From assembly GCA_039111635.1 (NCBI GenBank), contig JBCAQO010000004.1:2232001-2296000 (forward strand): a stretch of 64,000 nucleotides of DNA, in the 5' to 3' direction. The notes under the pieces are model-generated. The model had not been told where the DNA came from, searched no databases, and was given only the letters and a program-made list of their open reading frames with translations. Shown one piece after another: positions 12,947-24,200 of the stretch. Position 1 is the stretch's first letter. The number at the start of each line of letters is the position of its first letter. Source of the stretch: Heterobasidion occidentale. Its lineage: Eukaryota > Basidiomycota > Agaricomycetes > Russulales > Bondarzewiaceae. The position numbers were made by a program, and so were the translations under genes.

Positions 12947-12958
12947 CACGTGCACGTG
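12947..12958. promoter_or_regulatory. Tandem E-box palindrome upstream of FOX2
   Basis: CACGTGCACGTG: two abutting CACGTG E-boxes forming a perfect 12-bp palindrome, about 330 bp upstream of the FOX2 ATG. CACGTG is the classic site of bHLH factors; whether it is used here is inference. Confidence 0.4.
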
Positions 12959-12972
12959 ATGCGACCGCGTCG

Positions 12973-12978
12973 ACGCGT
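12973..12978. promoter_or_regulatory. ACGCGT (MluI cell-cycle box-like) element upstream of FOX2
   Basis: ACGCGT within GTCGACGCGTCG, 354 bp before the FOX2 start. It matches the core bound by MBF-type factors, but a single copy next to a metabolic gene is weak evidence. Confidence 0.25.
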
Positions 12979-13835
12979 CGTAACGCGATCGGTCCGAATG
13001 CATCACACCAAAATGTCCGCTCAAGTACGATACCTCCAAGAGAAATCAACGTGATCGCAATAAATAAATGGGATGGACGATGCGGCGCACTGCGCGATTG
13101 TATCACCACACCGCCTATAGTACGTACATACCCAACGGCGGCGACGGTATGCTTGGAGTACTGAGCCACTAGAAGTTGCAGAACTAAGAGAAGGTATACA
13201 GACATTTTGAATGTAAAATCAAGTGGGCGATGCACAGGTGAGGGAGAGAACAATGATGGAACCAATAACACAAAACGAGAAGAGGGCAAATCAAGGGGGA
13301 GGATTCAAGTCAATCGTGAGCACGTAAACGCGGCGTAGATGGGAGGACGAGAGTGAGATAGATGAAGGAGGGTGCAGAGAGAACATAGTCGTCACAGTCC
13401 ATAGACATAATCATGTCGGATATGTAACAAAGATGTTCAAAGGCCCCCGCACGATGGATGAATGCGAAAAAGACTGTGCAGGATGATCGACTTAAAAGGT
13501 GTTTGAGCGATTGCAAAGGCGAGACGAGATGGCCAGAAAAGGAAGAAAGAAAAGAGATGAAGTGTTGCACGTGGATCCGACAGCAAGGAGAGCGAGTGAC
13601 AGACATAGAGGGGTAAAACTGGCATAGAGACATGTAGACATCGTGGGGAGTGGACATTGATGATGAAGTGGGTGATAATCAAACACTTGAGATCAACTGT
13701 GAGAAACTGAAACATGATGAAATAGATGGGACAGGAGACGATGGGAGAGACGTGAAAAAAGTGTAGGATTGAGGAAAAGGCGCAGAAATGGAGTGATGTG
13801 GGACACAATGCAAAAAGGTATCAGGTTGATGCTCG

Positions 13836-15700
13836 TTACGCGAACACCATGCCCTCGCCCTCGGTGGGGATCTGAGATCTCGCCCATTCCATCGCGTAGC
13901 CGGATGCCTTGAAAAACTTTTTGCTCCCGTATTTCTTGCAAATATAGAGTGTCTCAAAGTTGGGCTCCGTAAGCTTGTCGATCAAAAGGTTATGACCTGG
14001 GATCAGCTGCTCCTCTGTGTACCCAGAATAGAAAACGAAAGCATCATTCTAAATAACAAGGGTATTAGTGTGAGTATCACGTGATGGTTGAAAGAGGCAG
14101 AAACGTGTTGTTGGTGTGGTATAAAACAGTCTTGGCCAGCTGGAGAAAGCGAACTCACCCAGTCCCCTCCCAACATCTGCCGCGCAGTGTACATTCCGAT
14201 GGCAGCAACCAAACTCGGCTTCACCCTCAAAAACCGGTGATCCAGCAGGGTAATCTCAGTGAGGAACTTGCTCAACGTCCGTGTCTGGATGTCGTAGTCG
14301 TCGGCCTTACTGATTTTCCGCATCCAGCTGTACGGGGAGCAGTAATGTGAGACTTTGAACTCTATCGTTTGCAAAACGATTCGTTCGCCCTTGAGAATCT
14401 CCTCCCTCGTGTACCCATTGCCAGTCATGTAGGAGAACTCGTCGACGGAGGGTGCTAGAATTTCCTCGTATTTGGAAGCGATGAGCATTGCAGTGACGCC
14501 GACGAGCTGAAGCTTGACGAGTGAAACGACGCGGTGAGTAAGGAAACGGTCTACAATGTTGACAGCTATCCATAGCGTCTCGGGGAGCATGTGGTACCGG
14601 AGGTGAACCTGCTGTATCCAGTCGACAAGGGTCTGACGCATTCCCCAATTAACCTCGCCTTGCGATGACATATAATCAGGATTCGGCATGATGTCCTCCT
14701 ATAGAGGACCGTTCAGCCGCACCCCAGGTAATTTCAAGGGCGAGACTGACCTCTAGCTCACTCATGTACTCAAAGATGTCTTCCGAGTATTCCGACACCA
14801 TCGTCTCGTCGATCTGGCCTTCAACATCTTCCTCGAACGTGGCCCGTATTTGGTCCACTTCCATTTGATATCTGGCGACATGACCAGGCGATACGTCCGG
14901 CCAAGCATAGACAACGTCGCCATTAGACGCCATAAGTCTTGCAGCCTCGTCCTCGTCCTCGTCCTCGTCCTCCTCGCTGTCGGTGACGCCGATCATGCCT
15001 CCCACCTCATCCTCGCCCACGAGGAGGTTCCTGTTAGCCATATGCGTCGAAGAGATTCGAGCTTCCTCAACTCCCATGCCAAGTTGTTCGACATCATCCT
15101 CTTCAGGGGCAATGACGATGGGAGGTGCAGTATGCTGAGACAATGGATGGGATGGGCGAGAAGGAAGTTGTGTAGGTTTCAGAACACGCGAGGTAGGACG
15201 TGAATTGTTAGTCTGTACGGGAACGTCGCCTACACGGCCTGGGCCAAGAGGCACCCGCTGAGGACCGGTGGCCGCTGCGAGGGAAGAAGACCGACTACGC
15301 TTCAAACCTGTGTCCGCCGTTTCCTTCTCCTTGCCATTCAGCTTCAAGTTCGTGTCCTATGATGCGAAAACCATTAATTCTAAGCTAAGGACTCAGATGG
15401 TGAAGTGAAAACACACCTTGCGATTGACAGCGGTTGTTGTTACCTCACCCAAGGCGGGACGTTGAGGTCCATTCTTAACAGCGTTAACGACAGATTGACC
15501 GATGCGAGACATGCCGGCGACGGTGATGCTTGCATTCTGTTTCAACTTGCTCGTTGCGTTCTCATCACCATTGATCTTTGGGCGTTGTGGGCCAGTCCGG
15601 TTTCGCAATGGAAGCTAATGGCAAAAGGCAGCAGCAGCCGTATTAGTATGCGTGGCACCCCCAATCCGACACAAGATAAAAGGCTTACACGGTGTGCCAT
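13836..15700 (-). CDS. B-type mitotic cyclin
   Basis: Regulatory partner of the cyclin-dependent kinase at G2/M. The tiny first exon encodes MAHR, and splicing across 15614-15688 gives LPLRNRTGPQRP. The N-terminal region has RPALGEVTT, close to the destruction box RxALGxxxN but with Thr where Asn is usual, so APC/C recognition is likely but not certain. An acidic run of alternating Glu and Asp follows. The cyclin core begins at MRQTLVDWIQQVHLRY and contains LIASKYEEI and the second fold through LLDHRFLRVKPSLVAAI. The last exon ends GEGMVFA. Length and layout fit fungal Clb/Cdc13-like cyclins. An ACGCGT box lies about 310 bp upstream. Confidence 0.93.
14951..14981 (-). repeat. Hexanucleotide-like repeat coding an acidic Glu-Asp run
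   Basis: About four to five imperfect CCTCGT units on the + strand, coding alternating Glu and Asp within the cyclin N-terminal region. A low-complexity coding repeat, likely length-variable between strains. Confidence 0.6.
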
Positions 15701-16527
15701 TTGAGCGTGGAGAACGATCGAAGGTATATACTATGTAGGTTGAAGGTGAGCAGTGACTGAGACAACGGAGAAGGAAGAGTCTGGAGAGTGTCCTGTAGGA
15801 GGAAGAGGTAGAAGACGAGAATGAAAAGAAGAACAAAGACCTCTTATTTTGAAGACTCAAAGATCGTCCACGGCGGGGCGGGAATGACGAACAGACGAAG
15901 AAACTGACAAGGAATGGGTCGTAGAGAGTCAGGGAGGGAATTGCGAACTGAACCACCTTTTCCTCAAACGCGAACCAGCCACGTGACACCGCATCAATAG
16001 ATTCAAACAACGCGTCCACGTCGACGACGATGACGTACTTGCCCTCCTAAACGGGGACACCGGTCTTTTTGTCCGCGTCGCTTCCACGGTGGTAGGACCG
16101 CAGCGCACGTAAATAAAAGGTGTGTATGGACAATACGCCCTTATTATATCCTAGCTACGTACCGTACCCAAAGCATACTTTCGACCATCAAAAGTAGACA
16201 GTATATGCAATGTACGTCGTTGAGATGCCTGATATAAGACAGACTGGTGGGTTAGTTCAAGGCGCCTCTGCAAATTCGGGGTGATAGTCTCAATATCGCA
16301 TAGGTCAAGACACGGTTGCAGAGGTGCATGCACCAGACGACAAGCTGGGATTGTGAGGGGCATGATGCGCAATTAGGGACAACTCCAGCAGGCACTTCGT
16401 TTGATCAGGATCAGCACAAATCAGATTGTCAGTCAACAAGAAGTTGCATAAGAAATCTTCAATCAGCATACGAAGCAACGGTGAAAAAACGAAGAATGTC
16501 ACGAACTTCGCGAGACTTGCCAGGCTC
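15701..16527. other. Cyclin promoter region
   Basis: No coding sequence supported. It lies between the cyclin start and the 3' end of the FHA/G-patch gene, so it should hold the cyclin promoter and a 3' UTR. Confidence 0.5.
16010..16015. promoter_or_regulatory. ACGCGT (MCB-like) element upstream of the cyclin gene
   Basis: ACGCGT about 310 bp before the cyclin ATG, with a related AACGCGAA about 45 bp nearer. MBF/SBF-type cell-cycle factors bind such cores in fungi; the assignment is inference from position. Confidence 0.4.
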
Positions 16528-17736
16528 TTAAGACTGACGCCGAGAATCACTTCGGTGTCCAAGTGGCCCGGCCTTCCCAAACAGCTTAGCCGACCCTTGA
16601 CTCATCATTCCGAGTCCCGCTCTAGGAGCAAGCGTTGCGACTTCTAGAGGTTCGATGAGTCTGCGCCTCTCGTCTTCGATATCAACGCTCGGCAGTCCTA
16701 AAGCGGTACCAGGCTGCCAGCCCTGCTTCGAAAGTAATTGATGGCCTACATTCGTGACAGTAAGCGGTGCGGGATGCGGTGGATGGGGCGTAGGAGGTGC
16801 AGAGGTCGTATAAATGACATCCCGCCGAGATAATGGGCTAACGGTTGGCGGAGCAGGAGAAGTAGACGGAAGACCTGGGCTATCGGGTGCAGAAGAGGAA
16901 TGTAGCGCCCTTCGGCGCGCTGAGCGATCCACATATTGTATCTTGCTTGCTGTGATAGCCTCTGGTTGCGAATTCCAATCGGAAGGCCGACTGAGTAGGC
17001 CTCGCTTGAGTAACATCAAGGCTTTCCTAGCATCTGCTGCCCTATCCTCTCTAGGCTCCATTTCTCGTTTGCGCTTCCCTGCTACGGGCGCCTCCTCTCC
17101 CTCTCTGCTCTTCAAGTTGAAAACAGGTATCTCGTCGTCTACCTGTTCGGCAGAAGCTGAACACTCGTCGCAAGGCAATCTCTCAGGATGCAGATGCACT
17201 TGGAAGGTTGTGCTGCCAATGGTAAGTCTATCCAGATGCCTCAGCCGTCGAGGAACGCTCGCCATGCGGGGCATTGACATCCTACCGCCTTTCCAGTCTG
17301 ACTCATGACCAGAAGAGCCGGATGGCTTCGGCCCAATCATTCCCTCAGGAGCAATGGACCTGACGAAAGTCCCGTGCTTTGATCCCATGTCTACGGCAGC
17401 CCATTCTGCCCGATCCGCATCCCAGAAAACCGTGGCATGCAACTTGGATACTTCCATCTCCTTCAAACGGATACGAGGAGTATCAGTAGCAGGGGGAGCT
17501 ATATCTCTGCCGAACTGAACCTCAGTGTAGTTGTCCAAGATAACAAGACGTTGTTTCCTCGGTAAAATAGCACTTTGATGGACGAGCAGACGGAGGATAG
17601 GTATGTAGGTGAATGAATGTCGTGGCTGGTGAGACTCGTCGTCATCGCCCGGCCATTCGTATTCCGAGTGATACTCCTTTTCCTGGGGTTGAGAAGCGCC
17701 TGAGATTTCTCCATCCTCAATAGCGGAGCTCATCAC
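16528..17736 (-). CDS. FHA and G-patch domain protein (AGGF1-like)
   Basis: Single-exon frame of 402 residues. The FHA domain spans about residues 48-185, with the phosphothreonine-binding signature FGRD (75-78), SKLH (97-100) and GSKHGT (118-123). The G-patch-like region lies near residues 335-385, with GHQLLSKQGWQPGTALG and RAGLGM. A basic, Ser/Pro-rich linker separates the two. The FHA plus G-patch pairing is that of human AGGF1 and its fungal relatives, thought to act in RNA processing or phospho-dependent nuclear complexes. That function is transferred from the family, not shown here. Two Met codons open the frame (17736 and 17733). Confidence 0.85.
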   Translation of the reverse strand: MMSSAIEDGEISGASQPQEKEYHSEYEWPGDDDESHQPRHSFTYIPILRLLVHQSAILPRKQRLVILDNYTEVQFGRDIAPPATDTPRIRLKEMEVSKLHATVFWDADRAEWAAVDMGSKHGTFVRSIAPEGMIGPKPSGSSGHESDWKGGRMSMPRMASVPRRLRHLDRLTIGSTTFQVHLHPERLPCDECSASAEQVDDEIPVFNLKSREGEEAPVAGKRKREMEPREDRAADARKALMLLKRGLLSRPSDWNSQPEAITASKIQYVDRSARRRALHSSSAPDSPGLPSTSPAPPTVSPLSRRDVIYTTSAPPTPHPPHPAPLTVTNVGHQLLSKQGWQPGTALGLPSVDIEDERRRLIEPLEVATLAPRAGLGMMSQGSAKLFGKAGPLGHRSDSRRQS

Positions 17737-18050
17737 AGGCTGTTTGTCAACCGTGCGCCCGAAATTCTGAGGAGATATCTGTGGAGTTTTCTGTCAATGG
17801 GATGCACATATATGAGCTGAATTAAATCTCGGTGAATATACTTCACTTGGAAGGACATGGGCCCACGAGTTGAACAGAGCGAAGAGCGCAGGAATTTGCA
17901 ATTGCGGCATTCGATCCCGGCTCCTTGTGACCCGTGACTCGCTGTCGCCACCAAGACGTACACTCTGGCAACGGACTACACAAACATCAAACCAGGCTAA
18001 CACCAAAGATTCAAGCACCCCCCAAACAACCCATTTGACACCGAATTTTC

Positions 18051-19827
18051 ATGGAGTATCTGTCAGAGGTGAGCCGTCGAAGCTGCACAAACCTAGAACG
18101 TCCGAGAGATTGACTGAAATAAAAACAGACACACTCGAAGCTGTTGCTTTGTAAAGAATGGCTTGTGAAAGTTGACAATGAAAAGTCTGTTCCATACCTC
18201 ATGGTATGCAGCTTTCGCCCTTCTCTTCATGGTAATTTAATCTGAAATCGCCTCAGTAGAAGTTCTATACGTCACAAGACGACGTCTCCTGCACCCTCAT
18301 GATTACAGATACCAAGAATGTATGGGCTGAAGGTACGTTGTTAGAGTTTTTGCGGCGCTGAGTTTGTATATACGACCCTCTAAACCCTGCTCTCATGTGG
18401 CAGTTTTGTCCAGTAATCAAATCTCTCGGCGGTGGCACGACGTGAATTTGAACTCGGCTCCCACTTACTCTACGACGCAAACAGACGGAGACCAAGATTG
18501 GAGAAAGCAAGTTCTCCAGCTCCTCTCAGACGGACATACCTTTGGTGGCATGGAGGAGCTCTCGTTTGAAGTTGCGGACACACGCTATTCAGTAATGTTC
18601 ACTTCTTCTCCTTCAGGCCAGGTGCTCATTGATTCATGATAGGATTTTGCTTTTGAATTACAAGGGGATACGTTCAAATGGCGATGGGAAACTTTCCTTC
18701 TTGGTCCCAGGCTTTCTGCAGAAGTACTGTCGCAACACCTCATCTTCCCACTTATCACCACAGTCCATCTAGCCTTCACCTCTGTCGATTCCGTCAGCAA
18801 GTTGTCTGACTCAGATCTCGAGAAGGTATAGTACACGATCCAGTCTGTTCCTCCATCGGCTGACTTGAAGGTCTGGCCTTATGATTCTGTCCTAGACCGT
18901 AGACAAAGTCGGTCGTACCGCCCGTCGCACTCTGGGCACACATACTCGAAACGCTGTGGGACGGCCGCGCGTCTCTACTACGTTACGTCGCATGACAGCG
19001 CTATTCAGTTTCGATACAAGTCTCCGTGCGTAGTTCATTCACCTGTCGTGTTAGCCGCGAACGTGCCCGCGGAACTGATCACGAGCCGGAATACAGCGTC
19101 TATCGTGTCGGATGCGGAAAAGCCAAAGCTTGATGCTCTATCGCCGCCACCCGAACTTCGATTACTGCCCGAGCCCGTCCTCCCGCGGTCCATGACGCCA
19201 CCTCATCAGGTCCGAGGGAACTCTACTGACCCTGGGAGTAAAGGACAGGGGTCCAGTCCATCCGTATGTCGTCATGTGCCTCTCATTGATACCATATTTA
19301 ATTCTAACTTTATCGATGAACTGATCAAGGTGAAACCAATGCTTGTTGACGGAGACAAGGAGCTAGAAAACCAGACTCGATCTGGAAGCCGGTCCCAGAG
19401 CCTGACCCAGAGCCGGAAACGAACCCAACAACGAGCAGATGACAGCTCTGGAACAGAAACAGAAACAGACGACGATATGGGTTTACCATCGGTACCTACT
19501 CATGCTCCGACAGTTGAGCCGACTTCCATCAAAGGCAAAGCAAAGGCCTCTCCTAGGTTGTCCAGTCCTGATGTCCGCCCAGGGCGTGCTGGCCCCGTCC
19601 CATATGAGCAGAAGTCTAGTACTACCTCTGGAGGCGGTGCGAAAAGCCACCCAAGCTCCACATTGTCTAAGATTGCCTCGTCAGACTCGGATATACCACC
19701 ACGTCCGCAAAAGAAGGTGCGGCCTGCCCCTTCATCTTCCAGTGGCGAGGATAGCGATGCAGGCCCGAAGCGTCCTGCTGGCAAACGCGGGACAAGGCAA
19801 CCCATTCAGCGAGGACGGCGTTTTTGA
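18051..19827 (+). CDS. Non-homologous end-joining factor, XLF/Nej1-like
   Basis: Hand-assembled exons: 18051-18068, 18129-18203, 18260-18332, 18404-18591, 18643-18825, 18896 onward. The N-terminus MEYLSETHSKLLLCKEWLVK, then a beta-rich head ending NVWAE, and the helix-entry run FKWRWETFLLGPRLSAEV and QHLIFPLITTVHLAF follow the XLF fold (compare the FHCMLASPSLVSQHLIRPL region of human XLF). XLF bridges DNA ends with XRCC4-Lig4 during end joining. A long polar, Ser/Pro-rich tail follows and ends QPIQRGRRF, a basic patch plus terminal Phe like the Ku-binding motif of XLF. Near 18990-19055 the frame changes: either a 47-nt intron (donor GTTTCG), an improbable 29-nt one, or another one-base deletion. 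The segment 19264-19329 may also be an in-frame intron. Confidence 0.75.
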
Positions 19828-20701
19828 AACGTTTACCTGATCGAATGTTGTGCCCGGTCGCGGCCGTTCTTCGATTCTGATCATATATCCGTGGTGCACA
19901 GTAGTGCACACGCTTTTTCGAATTTGACTGGCGAATGTACTTATTCTCCGCGTCTGGGTTCGCTTGGCAAGTCGACAACAGTGTGCTTTTCAGCTTGTGA
20001 AGGCTTTCAACGGGGCGGAAGACCTCTGACAGCATGTCATACCCCACGCGTTAGCAGTCAGAGACTGCCACATGATGTTGACTTCGCCGTCCAAGGCAGT
20101 ATTGGCACAAAAATAAACTCCAGTAGTTTTCAATGCGTCATCGTTCGTCGTACCTGTTTCGGACCTTCGGTGATCAGCATGTTCTGATTCTTGTCTCGGG
20201 CATTACGAAGTATCGCAGTCTCCGAAAGAAGTCCCCTTTGACTTAACCCACAGTGATACGACAAGAGACAAGGATGGGCGTATGCAATGGGGACATGGCC
20301 CCTGTTGTAATCAACACTTCTCAAGATAAGTGAAACTCTTCGACGGCCGGAGTCCGAATACCAAATTGCACATGGACGTTCTTGGGCATCCCGGACTGCA
20401 AGGGCAAATATGGTTTTAGAGATGGAGTGCGAGACGGCAAATGCCTGAGTCCTATGATGTTCCGGAAGATGCTTCCTCGTCGTCATGTTCACACACTGGA
20501 ATGTATGCTCGAGGTGTGGGTACTAAAAATAATACATCATTACAAGACGAGGGTGATATGCAAGTGAACGCTTTGCATGACAGACTCTCTGGAACAGCGA
20601 TGACAGCGGATATGGATAAGCATAGTGTGAGCGCAGGCATTACGGGAGGTGGAAGGCGGCATGGTCGTCGGCGAAGGGAAACGGAGAAACAGCAACCCGC
20701 G
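19828..20701. other. Intergenic region
   Basis: No supported gene between two tail-to-tail genes. Reading frames up to about 125 codons exist on both strands but lack motifs; the frame at 20441-20815 mostly overlaps the antisense of the Cys-rich mini-gene. Confidence 0.4.
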
Positions 20702-21120
20702 CTAACGTCGTCGGCCTCGATCGAAGCCTGCTTCTTTGCAAGCATCACATGGTTCCTGGAAAAGGTTGAGTACTCTGCGGTCATCGTACATGACCTAGTA
20801 GACAAGGCGATGTGAGATACTGAGACATAAAGTGGCCAATAAATATACACACTCTGTGGCACATGCACGTTCGAGCAGTTTTGTGCATGTGTGCAGCACT
20901 GAAAGCGCAATGAGGCGAGTTACAGTCGGTCGTGTTGCCCGTCGAGTACAAACGGACGTAGTGCTATAGAAGCGGATGAGCGACAATCGAGAAACGATAG
21001 AAACAACAGCTACTCCGCATCCTCTGTATTGATTTCCGAAGCTGAGGAATTTATGTTCGTGTCAAGGCTAAGTACCTCGCACATCATAAGGAAACATGCA
21101 TACCATTCCTCCTTGCACAT
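20702..21120 (-). CDS. Small Cys-rich basidiomycete protein, three exons
   Basis: Exons 21120-21076, 20963-20853 and 20794-20702, all phase 0, with GT-AG introns of 112 and 58 nt, giving 82 residues. Exon 1 is MCKEEWYACFLMMCE; exon 2 holds TDCNSPHCAFSAAH and TARTCMCHR; exon 3 holds DDRRVLNLF and PCDACKEAG. Nine cysteines, mostly in C-x4-C, C-x-C and C-x2-C spacing, suggest a metal-binding or disulphide fold; no signal peptide is seen. The pattern (MC start, DC-x3-HC, CxC, DDRRV, PCDxC) resembles an unnamed small-protein family I recall from mushroom genomes; this is from memory and unverified. A TATATAA on the same strand lies 146 nt upstream and leads into a CT-rich leader. The exons are too short to show up as long open frames. 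Function unknown. Confidence 0.6.
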
Positions 21121-21264
21121 CGTCTCAGATGTCCGTGAGTAGTTAGTTACAGTGGCAATGATGTGTCAAAGAAGTGTTAAGAAAGTACGAGGATGGGAGG
21201 GAAGCAAGGAGCGAGCGGGGGAATGATGATACAGATGGCGCTGGAGAGGTGGACGTCCCGTGTG

Positions 21265-21273
21265 CTTATATAG
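21265..21273 (-). promoter_or_regulatory. TATA box of the Cys-rich mini-gene
   Basis: CTATATAAG on the - strand, 146 nt before the ATG at 21120, followed by a strongly CT-rich leader. Confidence 0.5.
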
Positions 21274-24200
21274 GCCAGTGAGAGCCGGGCCAGTGTGAAG
21301 ATATCAGGTTCTGTATCAGCGCCGCTTTCCGACAATCCCCTGCGGCGGACAAAAGTGAGCCGATCTGGTGGCTTAGACAGTGGGGCAGGGAAACGGCGAA
21401 AGTACAAGGACCACTAGGCCTGCCACCGCGCGCCTTCGGCGTTGATGCTCGGAGGTGCCGAAAGAAGGTTCAACCAGACGAAAGAACTGGTGCGAGGTGG
21501 GGCCTGGCGGACCGAGGTGGACTGAGCAAGGCATGGCAGCTACACGCCATATTACCAGCCCTCATGCCAGGACTTCGACTGCAAGGTCCACGTACAGGTA
21601 CGCTTTAGGCAACCGAGCGCACAACTCGTGGCTCCGCGTATGTCCCGTCACGGGACCATCTCAACAATCCTTCGGCGTGCCGCTATCTGTCCTGATCCTG
21701 ATCATCTCCAAAAGAAAAGATCGGGTCCGGCAGTCCTCTAAACGTTCTTCAGATGGTACAACTTCTGAAACCAGAACCAGACACCCCTTTGGTTTCTCTA
21801 TCAGATACATCAAACCGGAAGGCCAAAAGTCAACGTTAACGGACTTCTCTTGAGTTTAATACACATGCATGGCAGTCGATTCTCTGATGATATCATAATT
21901 GTAGCAGATGATCATAACTCCGTCAGCGGTAGCGCGGTTGTCGTTCCGACAACGTTGCCGCCATTTGGGATTGCTGCAGCGTCAGCGCCTGCCCAAGTAA
22001 TTGGTACCACCGCTCCGGTGCTCGCTCACACTGATAAGGAACGACTGACCGAATGCCGAGCATTGGCTGGTGGCACGGAGGAGGCGGACAGAAGGGAAGT
22101 GCCTGATCCGTTGAAGCGTCGCACCACATCCGCCGCCGGCTTCACCTGAGAAGAAAGCTTCGTAAGCTGCTGAGCACACAATAAGAGGATGGCCACAGAA
22201 TGCACGAGCGTCTTGAAGAGGAGTGGGTGAAAGAGTAATCAGCGCAGATGATAGAGGTCTACGGAACTAATGAGATGATCGCAGTCCCATATGGAGTAGA
22301 CCGATCCTGGCCATTCTGACATTTCATACGTCTAAAGCGAGACACAAAGAGGTGTTTAGATCGCTGACAACAGTAGAACGTGATGCGCGTCGTTCAAGGA
22401 TAACAGCCCCCCTGGTCCTGGAGTACAACGATTATTGGGATAAACGCCGTGCCCTTTATGGAATGAATACAGACTGCCCATTCAACGCATTGGTATCCTG
22501 CGTTTGTCCCGCTAGAGGACCGCTACAATGATCAAGACGTCTCTTGCACCAGGTCGCGAGGTGTTTCAGAATCTGACAGAAAATCTTTTAGTGGAAGACG
22601 ATGGGCCTGCGCCCGGGTAATACGTCGACAGGTCACTAATCCACATCATGAACAGTTCAATCCAAACTCCATCACAAGGAGCACGGTGTGAGCTAGGCCA
22701 GCGCCAGCACCTATTCTAGATGGGGGCAATCAATTCGCTGTCAGCGTGCAACTTTTGCGGTCCCGAATAGAGAGCAAAAAGTATTGATACTTCCATGCTA
22801 CTGTCGAGCCAGGTTTCCCATCGCATCTCATTGCACACAATCAGTTCCGCTTTCCAGATAAAGAAAATGATAGCAGACGATAGCCCGACTTTGAAACCGC
22901 GACAAAAGGTAGATTAAGAGGTGCCTCGGAAATATGGTCCGACAAATATGACCAAACAAATTCATTTCGATCTCAGCGCTAGCCGACTATGAGTCGAAGT
23001 TCGACCATTAACAACTCAGCCAGGCGCTTTTCGGACAACTGCCAGGATGCTCTTTTTGGTTGAGAAACTCCAGGTAACTAATATTCAAGGGCTGACCATC
23101 GGATTGAGCAGAGTCCTATGGTAAAATGGCCATTGCTGCCACACGATGGCATTATCCCCTCCAGTGATATTCCGCGAGAATCTGTGACAGATCCGACATG
23201 TCGTGTTTCTTCGAGGCAATTGTCCGGCGACAGACTAATACAGAGCATGTTCACACTGCGGCAACCAATGACAAAATGCTCTATAACGCTAGCCTACAGT
23301 GACCCGTCATGCACACCGTCTTGTACACCGCCATGTACAGGCCTATTACGTCCCTCCAGTTTCACAGATAAGTACCTCGCTTCAGTTGTCGACCACGCCA
23401 TTTCACAAAATAGATCTGTTGCTACAACCTTGTGACAAGGCAAGACGTATGGCATTTGCCCCACACATCTATATCGGCCGCAAACATTGATATCCGCTGC
23501 ACATTGAGACATTCCTGAGTCCAAGGCACCCGCTGTTATTCATGACTGAATAGACCACTCATATCCGGCGTAAACAGGGCAACATCTCACATCACATTCT
23601 CTCACTGGTCGACACAGTTCCGCGGGTGTGTCCACCAGGTATTGTGCATCCGCATGTCCTCTTTATACTCTGGATTCTGCAATAATGAAACAGACGGGCC
23701 ATTTTCGGCCAAAGTAATCTGACATCGCGAATTTCTCTCAGGAACTTTCCCTCGCTATCTTTCCTCGACAGAGATCCCTCTGCTAACCTTGTCGAATTTT
23801 GATAGTTGATATTCGAGCCACGACACGCCTGTCAATACAGCCACAAAAGCTGCTGCAGGTCTCCTCAGGTGCGCGGTCACGAGCCAGCCCTTACCTTCTC
23901 AATTGCGGAACAATGCTTGTTATAGCACACAAGTCTCTACTTATTTTTCGCATCAGAAACCATCAGAGCACCATGTTTACTTTTGGGTCACAGATGCAAG
24001 GCGCTCATAACCGGACTTTGCGTCGCCATCGCTATGGTCCCACACCGAAGTAATATGCTCAAGAGTTCGGCTACGTTGTGCAACATGTCTCATATCGTTA
24101 CGTGTCAACAGATTCGACTGAGCGGTTCCAGTACCTTCTTGACTGGAAGGTGGAACACTGGTTCGCGTGACCTGTTGAACAACACTTTTACGATAAGCGC

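Larger units (their letters stand above)
12620..13835. other. Intergenic region upstream of FOX2 and downstream of the cyclin gene
   Basis: About 1.2 kb without a supported gene. The - strand is T/C-rich between 13310 and 13800 but has no recognisable protein. A tandem E-box and an ACGCGT element are listed separately. Confidence 0.5.

Noticed and set aside
19016..19060. 29-nt intron in the XLF gene (GTGCGT to TTAG)
   Set aside because: Too short to splice; a 47-nt alternative or a base deletion is more likely.
20441..20815. 125-codon + strand frame
   Set aside because: Much of it is antisense to the last exon of the Cys-rich mini-gene and shows no motif.
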